This document shows, piece after piece, positions 16,058 to 24,553 of a stretch of 37,120 bases of DNA; the first letter of the stretch is position 1, and every line of letters starts with the position of its first letter. The translations under genes and the position numbers were made by a program. The stretch is from Butyrivibrio sp. (lineage in GTDB: Bacteria > Bacillota > Clostridia > Lachnospirales > Lachnospiraceae): assembly GCA_016297265.1 (NCBI GenBank), contig JAEDHB010000014.1, positions 1 to 37,120 on the forward strand. The letters run 5' to 3'. Under the pieces are notes generated by a model. The model did not search any database and was not told where the DNA came from. It saw only the letters and a program-made list of their open reading frames with translations.

Positions 16058-17328
16058 CTGTCTTCACCTGCCTTAATAATATATCCGCCGCCCGGTAATT
16101 CGCCGTTCTCATAATCTGATATTTCCGTAACACCTGAAATTGCAGTGTTCTTGCCGACTTTAACTCCGCCCGGAATATATGAATTTTCTCCAACAGTTAC
16201 AAGATCTGATGCATAGACCTTAGGATCCAGTTTGCTTGGTGCTTCCACACCAACACCAAGAATTGCATTTTCTCCGATAACAACATTCTCGGCAATAATT
16301 GCTTTAGATACCTTGGCACCTTTATTAATTACACTTCCTGCCATGACAATCGAATTCTCAACCACTGCATCCTCTTCGATGGTTACACCGGAACCGATTA
16401 CGGAATTCTTAACATGTCCATGAATCTCGGAGCCTTCACCTATGATACTTCTCTCAATTACCGAATCTGATGAAATATACTGTGGTGGAATCATATCGGC
16501 TTTGGTATATATTCTCCACAATTCTTCATAGAGATTGAATTCCGGAATAATATCGATAAGTTCCATATTTGCTTCCCAATAAGAACTTAATGTTCCGACA
16601 TCCTTCCAATATCCGTTAAACTCATAGGCGAAAAGTCTCTTATCATTGTTAAAGCAATATGGAATAATGTGTTTACCAAAATCGCATCCCTGCTGGTCTT
16701 TCATCTTAATGAGCGCTTCTTTAAGAACCTTCCATGAGAAAATATAGATTCCCATTGAAGCAAGATTACTTCTTGGATTAGCAGGCTTCTCTTCAAATTC
16801 GTTAATCTTGTTATCGTCATCCGTAATAAGGATACCGAATCTGCTCGCCTCCTCAAGCGGTACCGGCATAGCGGCAAGAGTAACGTCTGCATTATTTGCT
16901 TTGTGATAATCCAGCATTATCTCGTAATCCATCTTGTAGATGTGATCACCGGATAAAATAAGAACATAGTCCGGATTGTACAAATCAATGAAATCAATAT
17001 TCTGATAGATAGCATTGGCAGTACCTGTGTACCATTCGCTGTTACTGCTCTTCTCATATGGCGGAAGCACTGTTACACCACCAATATTTCTATCAAGATC
17101 CCAAGGAATACCAATTCCTATATGAGTATTAAGTCTGAGTGGCTGATACTGTGTAAGTACACCTACGGTATCAATACCCGAATTAATACAGTTACTAAGC
17201 GGAAAGTCGATAATACGATATTTTCCCCCAAATGCAACAGCCGGTTTTGCAACCTTTGCTGTAAGCACGCCTAAACGGCTGCCTTGACCGCCCGCTAAAA
17301 GCATGGCTATCATCTCTTTTTTCATCAT
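16054..17328 (-). CDS. glgC: Glucose-1-phosphate adenylyltransferase GlgC
   Basis: A 424-residue enzyme that makes ADP-glucose for glycogen. The catalytic N terminus LLAGGQGSRLGVLT (10-23) and KPAVAFGGKYRIIDFPLSN are intact, as are GTANAIYQN, VLILSGDHIYKMDY and EFEEKPANPRS. The C-terminal third is a beta-helix of hexapeptide repeats. It heads glgC-glgD. AGGTG eight bases before the first ATG sets the start. No promoter with good -10 and -35 was found in the upstream 295 bases, which it shares with the divergent murC. Confidence 0.95.
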   Translation of the reverse strand: MMKKEMIAMLLAGGQGSRLGVLTAKVAKPAVAFGGKYRIIDFPLSNCINSGIDTVGVLTQYQPLRLNTHIGIGIPWDLDRNIGGVTVLPPYEKSSNSEWYTGTANAIYQNIDFIDLYNPDYVLILSGDHIYKMDYEIMLDYHKANNADVTLAAMPVPLEEASRFGILITDDDNKINEFEEKPANPRSNLASMGIYIFSWKVLKEALIKMKDQQGCDFGKHIIPYCFNNDKRLFAYEFNGYWKDVGTLSSYWEANMELIDIIPEFNLYEELWRIYTKADMIPPQYISSDSVIERSIIGEGSEIHGHVKNSVIGSGVTIEEDAVVENSIVMAGSVINKGAKVSKAIIAENVVIGENAILGVGVEAPSKLDPKVYASDLVTVGENSYIPGGVKVGKNTAISGVTEISDYENGELPGGGYIIKAGEDR

Positions 17329-17539
17329 ACCTATTCACCTCAAGTCTTTTACGTGTCTGATATTAAGTAAATCTATTGTATCATATCTTCTTAAATAATT
17401 AAAGCCTAATATCGACAATTTGCACATTTTTTCGATTTTTTTTGCAATTTTTTGTATATTTTTACCAATTTAGCAAAAAATATTATCATACTATACTATA
17501 TGTATCAAAAATAAAAAGAATACATTTTGTCCTTTACAC

Positions 17540-17568
17540 TTTACCTTTGTTCTCAATAGTGATATAAA
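17540..17568 (+). promoter_or_regulatory. Possible promoter of murC
   Basis: TTTACC (17540-17545), a 17-base spacer and TATAAA (17563-17568) with TGA just before it. A second TATAAT (17574-17579) has a poorer -35 partner. The rest of the gap back to glgC is AT-rich and otherwise featureless. Confidence 0.45.
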
Positions 17569-17624
17569 GTAAGTATAATAATAGGTAGAAACAATATTCT
17601 ATAATTAAAATAACGGAGAGTAGT

Positions 17625-19007
17625 ATGTATAACATTTCATTTGATAAACCAATACATGTATATTTTATGGGAATCGGCGGCATCAGTATGAGCGGATTGG
17701 CGGAGATTCTTTTATCCAGAGGGTTCAAAATATCAGGTTCCGACATGAAGGCTTCCGCCCTGACGGATCACCTTGCGGAAAAAGGTGCTTCTGTTGCCAT
17801 CGGACAGTGCGCCGAAAATATAACCGATGACATTGATCTTATTGTATATACCGCTGCCATCAGCAACACCAATCCTGAAATGATTGCAGCAAAGGGCAAA
17901 AACATTCCTATGCTTACAAGGGCAGAGCTTCTCGGAGAAATAATGAATAATTATAAAATTGCCATAGGAGTATCCGGTACTCACGGCAAAACAACCACGA
18001 CATCCATGATGACGGAAATTCTTATGTCTGCCGATTTTGATCCCACTGTCTCTGTAGGCGGTATTCTTCCGTCAATCGGAGGCAATTTGAGAATCGGCAA
18101 CTCTGATACATTTTTGACGGAAGCCTGCGAATATACTAACAGCTTCCTGTCCTTTTTCCCTACAATAGAGATAATACTCAATATTGAAGAAGACCATATG
18201 GATTTCTTCAAGGATATCAATGATATAAGAAACTCTTTCACCAAATTCGCAGAACTTCTTCCTAAGGACGGTCTTCTGGTTATCAACGGCGACATTGACA
18301 ATTATGAGGAAATTACCCGCAACCTTGAATGTAAAGTAATAACTGTGGGGTCTGACTCCGCCTGTGATTACACCGCTTGTAATATCCGATATGATGCAAA
18401 GGGATGCTGTAGCTATACCCTTGTCAACAAAGGAAAAGAACTTGGCGTTGTTTCTCTTGCGGTACCGGGAATCCATAATGTATATAATTCTCTTGCAGCA
18501 ATTGCGGTCGGCATACATCTTGGTATTGACCTTGCACATATTCTTGCCGGACTCAGTGCTTTTACCGGCACCGACCGTCGTTTTCAGTATAAGGGCGAAT
18601 GCAGGGGCTTTACCATTGTTGACGACTACGCACATCACCCTGCAGAAATCAAGGCAACAATTAACGCAAGCAGCAATATGGAACACAATCGTCTGGTAGT
18701 TATTTTCCAGCCCCATACCTACACCCGAACCAAAGCTTTCCTTAACGATTTTGCCGCAGAACTTTCCAAGGCTGACGAGGTGGTTCTTGCAGATATATAT
18801 GCGGCAAGGGAAATCAATACCATAGGAATCAGCTCTCTTGATTTAAAACACGAGATTGATAAGCTTGGAACAAAATGCTGCTATTTCGCATCATTTGACG
18901 AAATTGAAAACTATATTCTTGACACCTGCAGTCCCGGAGATTTAGTAATTACAATGGGTGCCGGAAATATAATCGAAGTGGGAGAAAACCTTCTGAAAAA
19001 GGCCTGA
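17625..19007 (+). CDS. murC: UDP-N-acetylmuramate--L-alanine ligase MurC
   Basis: A 460-residue Mur ligase of normal length. Nucleotide-sugar-binding start MGIGGISMSGLAEIL (15-29), ATP-binding loop GTHGKTTTTSMM (118-129), TNSFLSFFPTIEIILNIEEDH, HNVYNSLAAIA, DDYAHHPAEIKATI and the C-terminal FQPHTYTRT are all present. It adds the first amino acid, L-alanine, to the peptidoglycan precursor in the cytoplasm. A GGAGAG site precedes the ATG. It points the same way as dnaD but a promoter and DnaA boxes lie between, so it is probably a separate unit; no terminator hairpin follows. Confidence 0.97.
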   Translation: MYNISFDKPIHVYFMGIGGISMSGLAEILLSRGFKISGSDMKASALTDHLAEKGASVAIGQCAENITDDIDLIVYTAAISNTNPEMIAAKGKNIPMLTRAELLGEIMNNYKIAIGVSGTHGKTTTTSMMTEILMSADFDPTVSVGGILPSIGGNLRIGNSDTFLTEACEYTNSFLSFFPTIEIILNIEEDHMDFFKDINDIRNSFTKFAELLPKDGLLVINGDIDNYEEITRNLECKVITVGSDSACDYTACNIRYDAKGCCSYTLVNKGKELGVVSLAVPGIHNVYNSLAAIAVGIHLGIDLAHILAGLSAFTGTDRRFQYKGECRGFTIVDDYAHHPAEIKATINASSNMEHNRLVVIFQPHTYTRTKAFLNDFAAELSKADEVVLADIYAAREINTIGISSLDLKHEIDKLGTKCCYFASFDEIENYILDTCSPGDLVITMGAGNIIEVGENLLKKA

Positions 19008-19009
19008 AA

Positions 19010-19036
19010 TTATCCACATTTTCCACACTTTCCACA
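19010..19036. promoter_or_regulatory. Three abutting DnaA boxes before dnaD
   Basis: Three 9-mers run head to tail with no gap: TTATCCACA (19010-19018, perfect consensus), TTTTCCACA (19019-19027) and CTTTCCACA (19028-19036). They start two bases after the murC stop, lie 45 bases before the extended -10 of dnaD, and are followed by a run of T. DnaA binding here would reach the dnaD-dnaI promoter region. Confidence 0.7.
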
Positions 19037-19081
19037 AAATTTTTTTTTTCTTATTTTCGTGTTTTCTTTTGCCAAATGCTG

Positions 19082-19090
19082 TGTTATACT
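19082..19090 (+). promoter_or_regulatory. Extended -10 promoter of dnaD-dnaI
   Basis: TGTTATACT (19082-19090) is an extended -10. The -35 is weak, as can happen with extended -10 or activator-dependent promoters. A start near 19097 would exclude an upstream TTG at 19069 and supports the ATG at 19126. Confidence 0.5.
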
Positions 19091-19125
19091 TCACTAGCAA
19101 CGAACACATAGGGAGACATAATGAG

Positions 19126-20115
19126 ATGGGAAAAATGAAACTAAGTACACAGAATCTTAATAATGAGACATCTGTATCCAATGTATTTTTGGACAAGTAT
19201 ATGAAGGATGCCAACGGCGAATTCGTCAAGGTATACCTCTATATTCTGAGATGTTCCGTGGATTCATCAAAATCAATTTCGCTGTCAGATATTGCGGATC
19301 AGCTGAACCTGACGGAGAAGGATGTAACCAGAGCATTAAAATACTGGGTTAAAAACAAGGTCATCGAGGCGCAATTTGACGATACTACCAACGAACCTAT
19401 TGCCCTGACCCTGCTGCAATTAAAAGAAACAGAATCTGTTGCACCTGTACAGGAAACAGTTGTTCCGTCAGTCCGCGAGATAAAAGAACGCGAAGATATG
19501 CAACAGCTTTTATATATTATTGAAAAATATGTCGGTAAGCCTTTGAGTTCCTCCGACACAAAGATTATTTTCAACATCAAGGAGAACCTTGGTTTCTCTT
19601 CAGAATTGATAGAATTTCTTACTGAATACTGTGTCAGCAATCAGCACACGAGCATCAGATACATCGAGAAGGTTGCCCTCGCATGGTATGACCAGGGAAT
19701 ACTTACCGTGGAGAAAGCCAAAGGCTCCGTTACAATGTACAGCAAAAGAACTAATCCCGTTATGAAGGCGTTCGGAATCTCCGGAAGGACGCTTACTCCT
19801 GTTGAGACAGATTTTATCAACAGATGGTATGATGAGTACGGCTTTGATAACAGCATAATTAAAGAAGCCTGCAACCGTACTATCCTTAGTATCGGAAAGC
19901 CGAATTTCAGTTATGCTGACAGCATTCTCAAAAAATGGAAGAACGCAGATGTTCATACTGTCGAAGATGCCAAGAAACTTGACAATGTACATAGATACAG
20001 TGTGACGGTTCCCGTCGGAACGCGACCTGCCAAATCAAATCAATTTAATAATATAAGCACCCGCAGCTATGATTTTGACGAGCTCGAAAAATCGCTTATA
20101 AGCAATAACCGGTAA
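19126..20115 (+). CDS. dnaD: DnaD-domain replication protein
   Basis: A 329-residue protein from the ATG at 19126, with GGGAGA upstream; a second in-frame ATG at 19135 is an alternative. The N-terminal part (about 20-90) is a winged-helix region (LSDIADQLNLTEKDVTRALKYW). Two DnaD/DnaB-type C-terminal modules follow, seen in IIEKYVGKPLSSSDTKIIFN with YIEKVALAWYDQGI, and LTPVETDFINRWYDEYG with YADSILKKWKNADV. Each ends in the characteristic Y..KVALxW or Y..ILKKW motif. Such proteins help DnaA and the helicase loader start replication. The gene is followed by the helicase-loader gene after 39 bases. Confidence 0.9.
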   Translation: MGKMKLSTQNLNNETSVSNVFLDKYMKDANGEFVKVYLYILRCSVDSSKSISLSDIADQLNLTEKDVTRALKYWVKNKVIEAQFDDTTNEPIALTLLQLKETESVAPVQETVVPSVREIKEREDMQQLLYIIEKYVGKPLSSSDTKIIFNIKENLGFSSELIEFLTEYCVSNQHTSIRYIEKVALAWYDQGILTVEKAKGSVTMYSKRTNPVMKAFGISGRTLTPVETDFINRWYDEYGFDNSIIKEACNRTILSIGKPNFSYADSILKKWKNADVHTVEDAKKLDNVHRYSVTVPVGTRPAKSNQFNNISTRSYDFDELEKSLISNNR

Positions 20116-20154
20116 TTATACCATCGAGATATTCTAATTACGGAGGACAGTAAA

Positions 20155-21111
20155 TTGATATTAACCAACTCACAATATGATATAATTATGAGCGAATACA
20201 GTTTGCGACAGAATGATGTTCAACGCGAGCTTGCTGCCCGCACTGAAGAGATATATACTGCACTTCCGGAATACAAAGAACTTCGCGACAGAATATCCCG
20301 GATTTCTTTGGAGGCAACTACCGCAGCACTTCGCGGTGACAGAAGTCTCCTTGACAATCTTTCTCCGGAAATTGACAAATTGAACCTGGCAATGAGTAAT
20401 GTTTTAACCGATGCCGGATATCCAACGGATTATCTTGAACCACATTATTTTTGTCCGAAATGCAGGGATACGGGATATGTTGACAGCAGGAAGTGCTCCT
20501 GTTTTATTCAGACCTCCATCAATCTGCTTTACAAGGAGTCAAACCTCTCGGATACAATTGGGGACTGCAGCTTCTACAAATTCTCCGTCGACTATTATCC
20601 GGAGGATTTTATTGACAGCACTACCGGGGTTTCGGCAAGAGCAAATGCGGCTCATGTGCTGGAAATTTCCAAAGAATTTGTTAAAAATTTCGGTTCCGGA
20701 GACAATCTTCTTTTCTATGGCAATACGGGAGTCGGCAAGACCTTCCTGTCCAACTGCATTGCCAGGGAATTGTTGGATAACGCTCACAGCGTTCTCTATA
20801 TATCCGCCAATGCGTTATTTGACAGGTTTTCTGACTTTGAAAACGGAAATACTTCACAGATTTTTGACTGTGAATTATTGATAATAGATGATTTGGGAAC
20901 AGAGCTTTCAAACTCCTTCACTAATTCAAAGCTGTTTGAATGCATCAATTCCCGATTGTTGAGTAAAAAATCAACCATTATCTCTACTAACTTATCAATT
21001 AAGAGCATAATGGAAACCTATTCTGAGAGAATTTTCTCAAGACTGTCAAGCTCCTACCGGCTTCTCAAGCTTTACGGGGATGACATTCGTTTCAAAAAGC
21101 GTTCGCGCTAA
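20155..21111 (+). CDS. dnaI: Helicase loader, DnaI/DnaC type
   Basis: A 318-residue AAA+ ATPase from a TTG start with GGAGG nine bases upstream. The N-terminal helical region (1-95) is followed by a zinc-binding set C100-x2-C103-x10-C114-x-C116 and an ATPase domain with Walker A GNTGVGKT (189-196), Walker B LLIIDDLGTE (241-250), the sensor STNLS and arginine finger region ERIFSRL. This is the DnaI/DnaC layout: it loads the replicative helicase onto DNA at the origin. It forms an operon with dnaD and probably prs, 30 bases downstream. Confidence 0.93.
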   Translation: MILTNSQYDIIMSEYSLRQNDVQRELAARTEEIYTALPEYKELRDRISRISLEATTAALRGDRSLLDNLSPEIDKLNLAMSNVLTDAGYPTDYLEPHYFCPKCRDTGYVDSRKCSCFIQTSINLLYKESNLSDTIGDCSFYKFSVDYYPEDFIDSTTGVSARANAAHVLEISKEFVKNFGSGDNLLFYGNTGVGKTFLSNCIARELLDNAHSVLYISANALFDRFSDFENGNTSQIFDCELLIIDDLGTELSNSFTNSKLFECINSRLLSKKSTIISTNLSIKSIMETYSERIFSRLSSSYRLLKLYGDDIRFKKRSR

Positions 21112-21141
21112 ATTCAATTACATTATGGAGGACTTTGCGTT

Positions 21142-22314
21142 ATGCAGAACAATCAGAATAACCTTGATGGTATTCCTGTAGGTTCCTTAGGCCTTATCAC
21201 CCTTAAAGGATGTGAGGCTCTGGGTGAAAAAATCAACAATTACATTGTTGAATGGAGAAAGGAAAGAGAGAACGAACACAAATCGACCATCGCTTTTTCC
21301 GGTTATCAGAGAGATAACTACATCATCAAAACCAATGTACCACGTTTCGGTTCAGGAGAAGCCAAGGGTGTTATCAACGAATCTGTCAGAGGAAATGACC
21401 TTTATATTCTGGTAGATGTATGTAACTATAGCCTGACATATTCATTATGCGGCGAAATCAATCATATGTCTCCGGATGATCATTATCAGGATTTAAAGAG
21501 AATCATTGCTGCACTCGGCGGAAAATCGAGAAGAATAACAGTAATTATGCCATTCCTTTACGAAAGCAGACAGCACAAGCGTAGCGGCAGAGAATCTCTG
21601 GACTGTGCACTTGCTCTTCAGGAGCTTATCGGTATGGGCGTTGATAATATCATTACCTTTGATGCCCATGATCCTCGTGTACAGAACGCAATCCCATTAA
21701 GCGGATTTGAAACTGTTCAGCCAACCTATCAATTCATTAAAGCACTACTTAAAAATGTTGATGACATCGAACTTGACAGTGATCATATGATGATGATAAG
21801 CCCTGACGAAGGAGCAATGGGACGTGCGGTATATTACTCAAATGTTCTTGGTCTTGATATGGGTATGTTCTATAAGAGACGTGATTATTCAAGAATTGTT
21901 GATGGCCGTAATCCGATTGTTGCTCATGAGTTTCTGGGTTCATCCGTTGAAGGAAAAGATGTATTCATCATCGATGATATGATTTCATCAGGCGAAAGTA
22001 TGTTGGATGTAGCCAAGGAACTCAAAGCAAGAAAAGCCCGCAGAGTATTTCTTGCCTCAACCTTCGGTCTTTTTACAAATGGTATGGCTAAGTTTGACAA
22101 GGCCTATGAGGATGGTCTTTTTGATAAAATACTTACAACCAACCTTGTATACCAGACTCCTGAGTTATTATCAAGAGAATACTATGTAAATGTTGATATG
22201 AGTAAATATATTGCATTACTCATTGATACCCTCAACCATGATGCATCCATCAGTCATCTCCTCAATCCTGCGGAGAAGATTAACAAACTTGTTGAAGATT
22301 ATAAGAACAGATAA
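21142..22314 (+). CDS. prs: Ribose-phosphate pyrophosphokinase, long form
   Basis: A 390-residue PRPP synthetase. Visible are RRITVIMPFLYESRQHKRSGRES (the flexible-loop region), DNIITFDAHDPRVQNA (divalent-metal site), a catalytic-loop counterpart FYKRRDYSR, and the PRPP-binding loop DVFIIDDMISSGESM. The usual bacterial enzyme is about 315 residues; this one has an extra N-terminal stretch of roughly 30 residues and extensions near the C terminus, seen also in related clostridia as far as I know. It makes PRPP for nucleotide, histidine and NAD synthesis. A terminator follows at once. Confidence 0.93.
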   Translation: MQNNQNNLDGIPVGSLGLITLKGCEALGEKINNYIVEWRKERENEHKSTIAFSGYQRDNYIIKTNVPRFGSGEAKGVINESVRGNDLYILVDVCNYSLTYSLCGEINHMSPDDHYQDLKRIIAALGGKSRRITVIMPFLYESRQHKRSGRESLDCALALQELIGMGVDNIITFDAHDPRVQNAIPLSGFETVQPTYQFIKALLKNVDDIELDSDHMMMISPDEGAMGRAVYYSNVLGLDMGMFYKRRDYSRIVDGRNPIVAHEFLGSSVEGKDVFIIDDMISSGESMLDVAKELKARKARRVFLASTFGLFTNGMAKFDKAYEDGLFDKILTTNLVYQTPELLSREYYVNVDMSKYIALLIDTLNHDASISHLLNPAEKINKLVEDYKNR

Positions 22315-22320
22315 ATAACA

Positions 22321-22380
22321 AACCGCTAATTCACATCACACAGTCAATATACTGCGTGAACCGAGTTAGCGGTTTTCTTT
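22321..22380 (+). terminator. Nested terminator between prs and the penicillin-binding protein
   Basis: A 9-bp outer stem (AACCGCTAA at 22321-22329 with 22366-22374) encloses TTCAC/GTGAA (22330-22334 with 22356-22360) and CAGT/ACTG (22341-22344 with 22351-22354), then TTCTTT. It probably serves both convergent genes, since the minus side reads into TTTGTTATTTAT. Confidence 0.8.
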
Positions 22381-22394
22381 ATAACTAATTCATG

Positions 22395-24539
22395 TTAGCG
22401 TGCATCCCGGTCTCCCATACCGCTAACATCAACATCCACATCCCCGTCACCATTGACATGGGTGTATCTGTCGCCGTCGTCAATATCCATATCGGCACCT
22501 CCCGGCGCATGCTGTTCCTTGCCGTTTTCACCTTCATCGTCATAACCGGCTACATTGTCCTTATCCGTTTCGATTCCCTCATAGTCAGGGAAAGGCTTTA
22601 ACTCAAGCCCTTCATGAATCTTTTCCATAAATTCGCGCCATATTCTCAAAGGATATGTACCGCCGCCAAGGCCTTCAATGGATACAGGAATATCATTTCC
22701 TGCCCATACAGTTGTTGTATAGTATCTGGAAAAGCCTGACATCCATCCGTCCTTATTATCATTGGTACTACCCGTTTTAGCCGCTACAATGGCATTCTTG
22801 AGTTTGGCACTCTGAATCAGACCTTCTTCAACACCGTATTCCATCATTTTGGTAACCTTGCGGGCGGCCTGTTTATCATATACCTCGACATCCTTGCCTG
22901 TATTATCCACAATTATTGAACCTGTCGCATTAGTTATTTTATCAATGCAGGTTGCATTTCTCGCCACCCCGTCATTTTCCAGTGCTGCATAACCCTTACA
23001 GATTTCTACCGGGGAAACTCCATATGTAAATCCTCCTATACTGGCCGCCTGAGTTTCATTGTCCACATTTGATTTATCAAATTCCAATTTATCAAGAAAG
23101 GACATACCATAAGGGCAGGTCATTTCCTGCATAAGCTTCCATGCACAGACATTTGACGACCAGGCCAAAGCTTCCTTGAGGGTTATTTTACCCCTATAGA
23201 TATTACTGTAATTCTTTGGTCCGCCAACAAAATAATAATCCTCAATTTCCTCTTCAGGAGTATGTCCAAGCATCATATACGGAGCGTATACATTTAAAGG
23301 TTTGATACAGCTTCCCGGCTGTCTGTACGCCTGAAATGCCCTGTTAAAAGTATACCCGTCATGCTCCTGCGAACGGCCTCCCACAATGGCAGTGACAAGC
23401 CCCGTGGAATTGTCAATGCATACTGCCGCTGCCTGGGTTTTGTAGATTCCCTCATCATTGAGTTCCACAAAATCAGCCATATATTTATCAACCGTAGCCT
23501 GTAGCAATTCTTCCTTTTCCATATCTATTGCCGTATAAATTTTATATCCGTCGGTAAAGAGTTTGGCCTGATATTCGGAATACCACTGTTCATATACATT
23601 TCTGTAGTTCTCTTCATCTTCTTCAGAAGTAAATTCATTCCGGAATACAAATCCGTCTTTTTCCATCAAAGCACGCGTTGCACAGTAGAAAATATAGGTT
23701 TCAACATAATCAATCTTGTCATCACCGCTGTCAATCAACTGAATTTTCTCCTCGATTGCAGAATAGTACTCCAGACTGTCGATATATCCGTTAGTAAAAA
23801 GCTGTTTTAACAAAAGATTTCTTCGTTCCATCGTTTTGTCAAAATTGACAACAGGATCGTATTTTGCCGGATTGTTTGGTATTGAAGCAAGAAATGCCAG
23901 CTGAGAGGTTGACAAATCTGATACCTTCTTTGAAAAATATCCCTGCGCCGCTGCCTCCACACCATAATAGCCATTGGCAAAATATATATTGTTAAGGTAA
24001 AATTCCAATATCTGCGCCTTGGAAAACTTTTTCTCAAGCTCCATGGCAACAAACATTTCGGTAATTTTACGTTCCCAGGATACCTCATGGGTCAAAAACA
24101 TATTTCTGGCCAGCTGCTGGGTTATGGTACTTGCGCCCTGGGTTATCTCTTTATGCTTCATATTGGCTATGGCTGCTCTGAAAATGGAAGAAAGATCCAC
24201 TCCCTTGTGCTTGTAAAAATCTTTATCCTCAGTGATTATAAAGATTTGTTTCATTATGTCCGGAATATCCGCACCATCCACATAATAGATCTCTTTGATG
24301 CCTGAAAATGCTGTAATTTCCTCGCCATTTATGTCATATATTACGCTGGATTCATTCTGTCGGAAGGTCTCGGTCACTACATCCTTAACCATATTTTTTG
24401 CGGTTTTTTTGTACTTAAATACACTTCCCGCAAATACACCAAGAACAATTAAACCGATACCGGCTATGGCGGCAAGAACTATCAGTATTATTTTGAGCGG
24501 CTTCTTTTTTTGTGACTTCGCTTTTTTCTCTTTTGCCAT
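22395..24539 (-). CDS. Class A penicillin-binding protein (PBP1A type)
   Basis: A 714-residue bifunctional peptidoglycan synthase. A basic cytoplasmic N terminus is followed by one membrane helix (about 16-38), a GT51 glycosyltransferase domain (about 60-240) with catalytic Glu104 in TEDKDFYKHKG and QGASTITQQLARN (134-146), then a transpeptidase domain with SCIK (Ser410-Lys413), SSN (461-463) and KTG (588-590). It polymerises and cross-links cell wall outside the membrane. The last 45 residues form an acidic Asp/Gly-rich tail (GDGDVDVDVSG) of unknown role. It follows the 845-residue envelope protein by 14 bases with a GGGAGG site, so the two are co-expressed. Confidence 0.95.
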   Translation of the reverse strand: MAKEKKAKSQKKKPLKIILIVLAAIAGIGLIVLGVFAGSVFKYKKTAKNMVKDVVTETFRQNESSVIYDINGEEITAFSGIKEIYYVDGADIPDIMKQIFIITEDKDFYKHKGVDLSSIFRAAIANMKHKEITQGASTITQQLARNMFLTHEVSWERKITEMFVAMELEKKFSKAQILEFYLNNIYFANGYYGVEAAAQGYFSKKVSDLSTSQLAFLASIPNNPAKYDPVVNFDKTMERRNLLLKQLFTNGYIDSLEYYSAIEEKIQLIDSGDDKIDYVETYIFYCATRALMEKDGFVFRNEFTSEEDEENYRNVYEQWYSEYQAKLFTDGYKIYTAIDMEKEELLQATVDKYMADFVELNDEGIYKTQAAAVCIDNSTGLVTAIVGGRSQEHDGYTFNRAFQAYRQPGSCIKPLNVYAPYMMLGHTPEEEIEDYYFVGGPKNYSNIYRGKITLKEALAWSSNVCAWKLMQEMTCPYGMSFLDKLEFDKSNVDNETQAASIGGFTYGVSPVEICKGYAALENDGVARNATCIDKITNATGSIIVDNTGKDVEVYDKQAARKVTKMMEYGVEEGLIQSAKLKNAIVAAKTGSTNDNKDGWMSGFSRYYTTTVWAGNDIPVSIEGLGGGTYPLRIWREFMEKIHEGLELKPFPDYEGIETDKDNVAGYDDEGENGKEQHAPGGADMDIDDGDRYTHVNGDGDVDVDVSGMGDRDAR

Positions 24540-24553
24540 AGCTTCCTCCCGTG

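Noticed and set aside
17329..17624. Regulatory RNA in the glgC-murC gap
   Set aside because: AT-rich with T and A runs; no strong stem or conserved motif seen beyond the murC promoter.
19010..19036. The chromosomal replication origin
   Set aside because: dnaA and dnaN are not in the window and only three boxes are seen, so a regulatory site is more likely.
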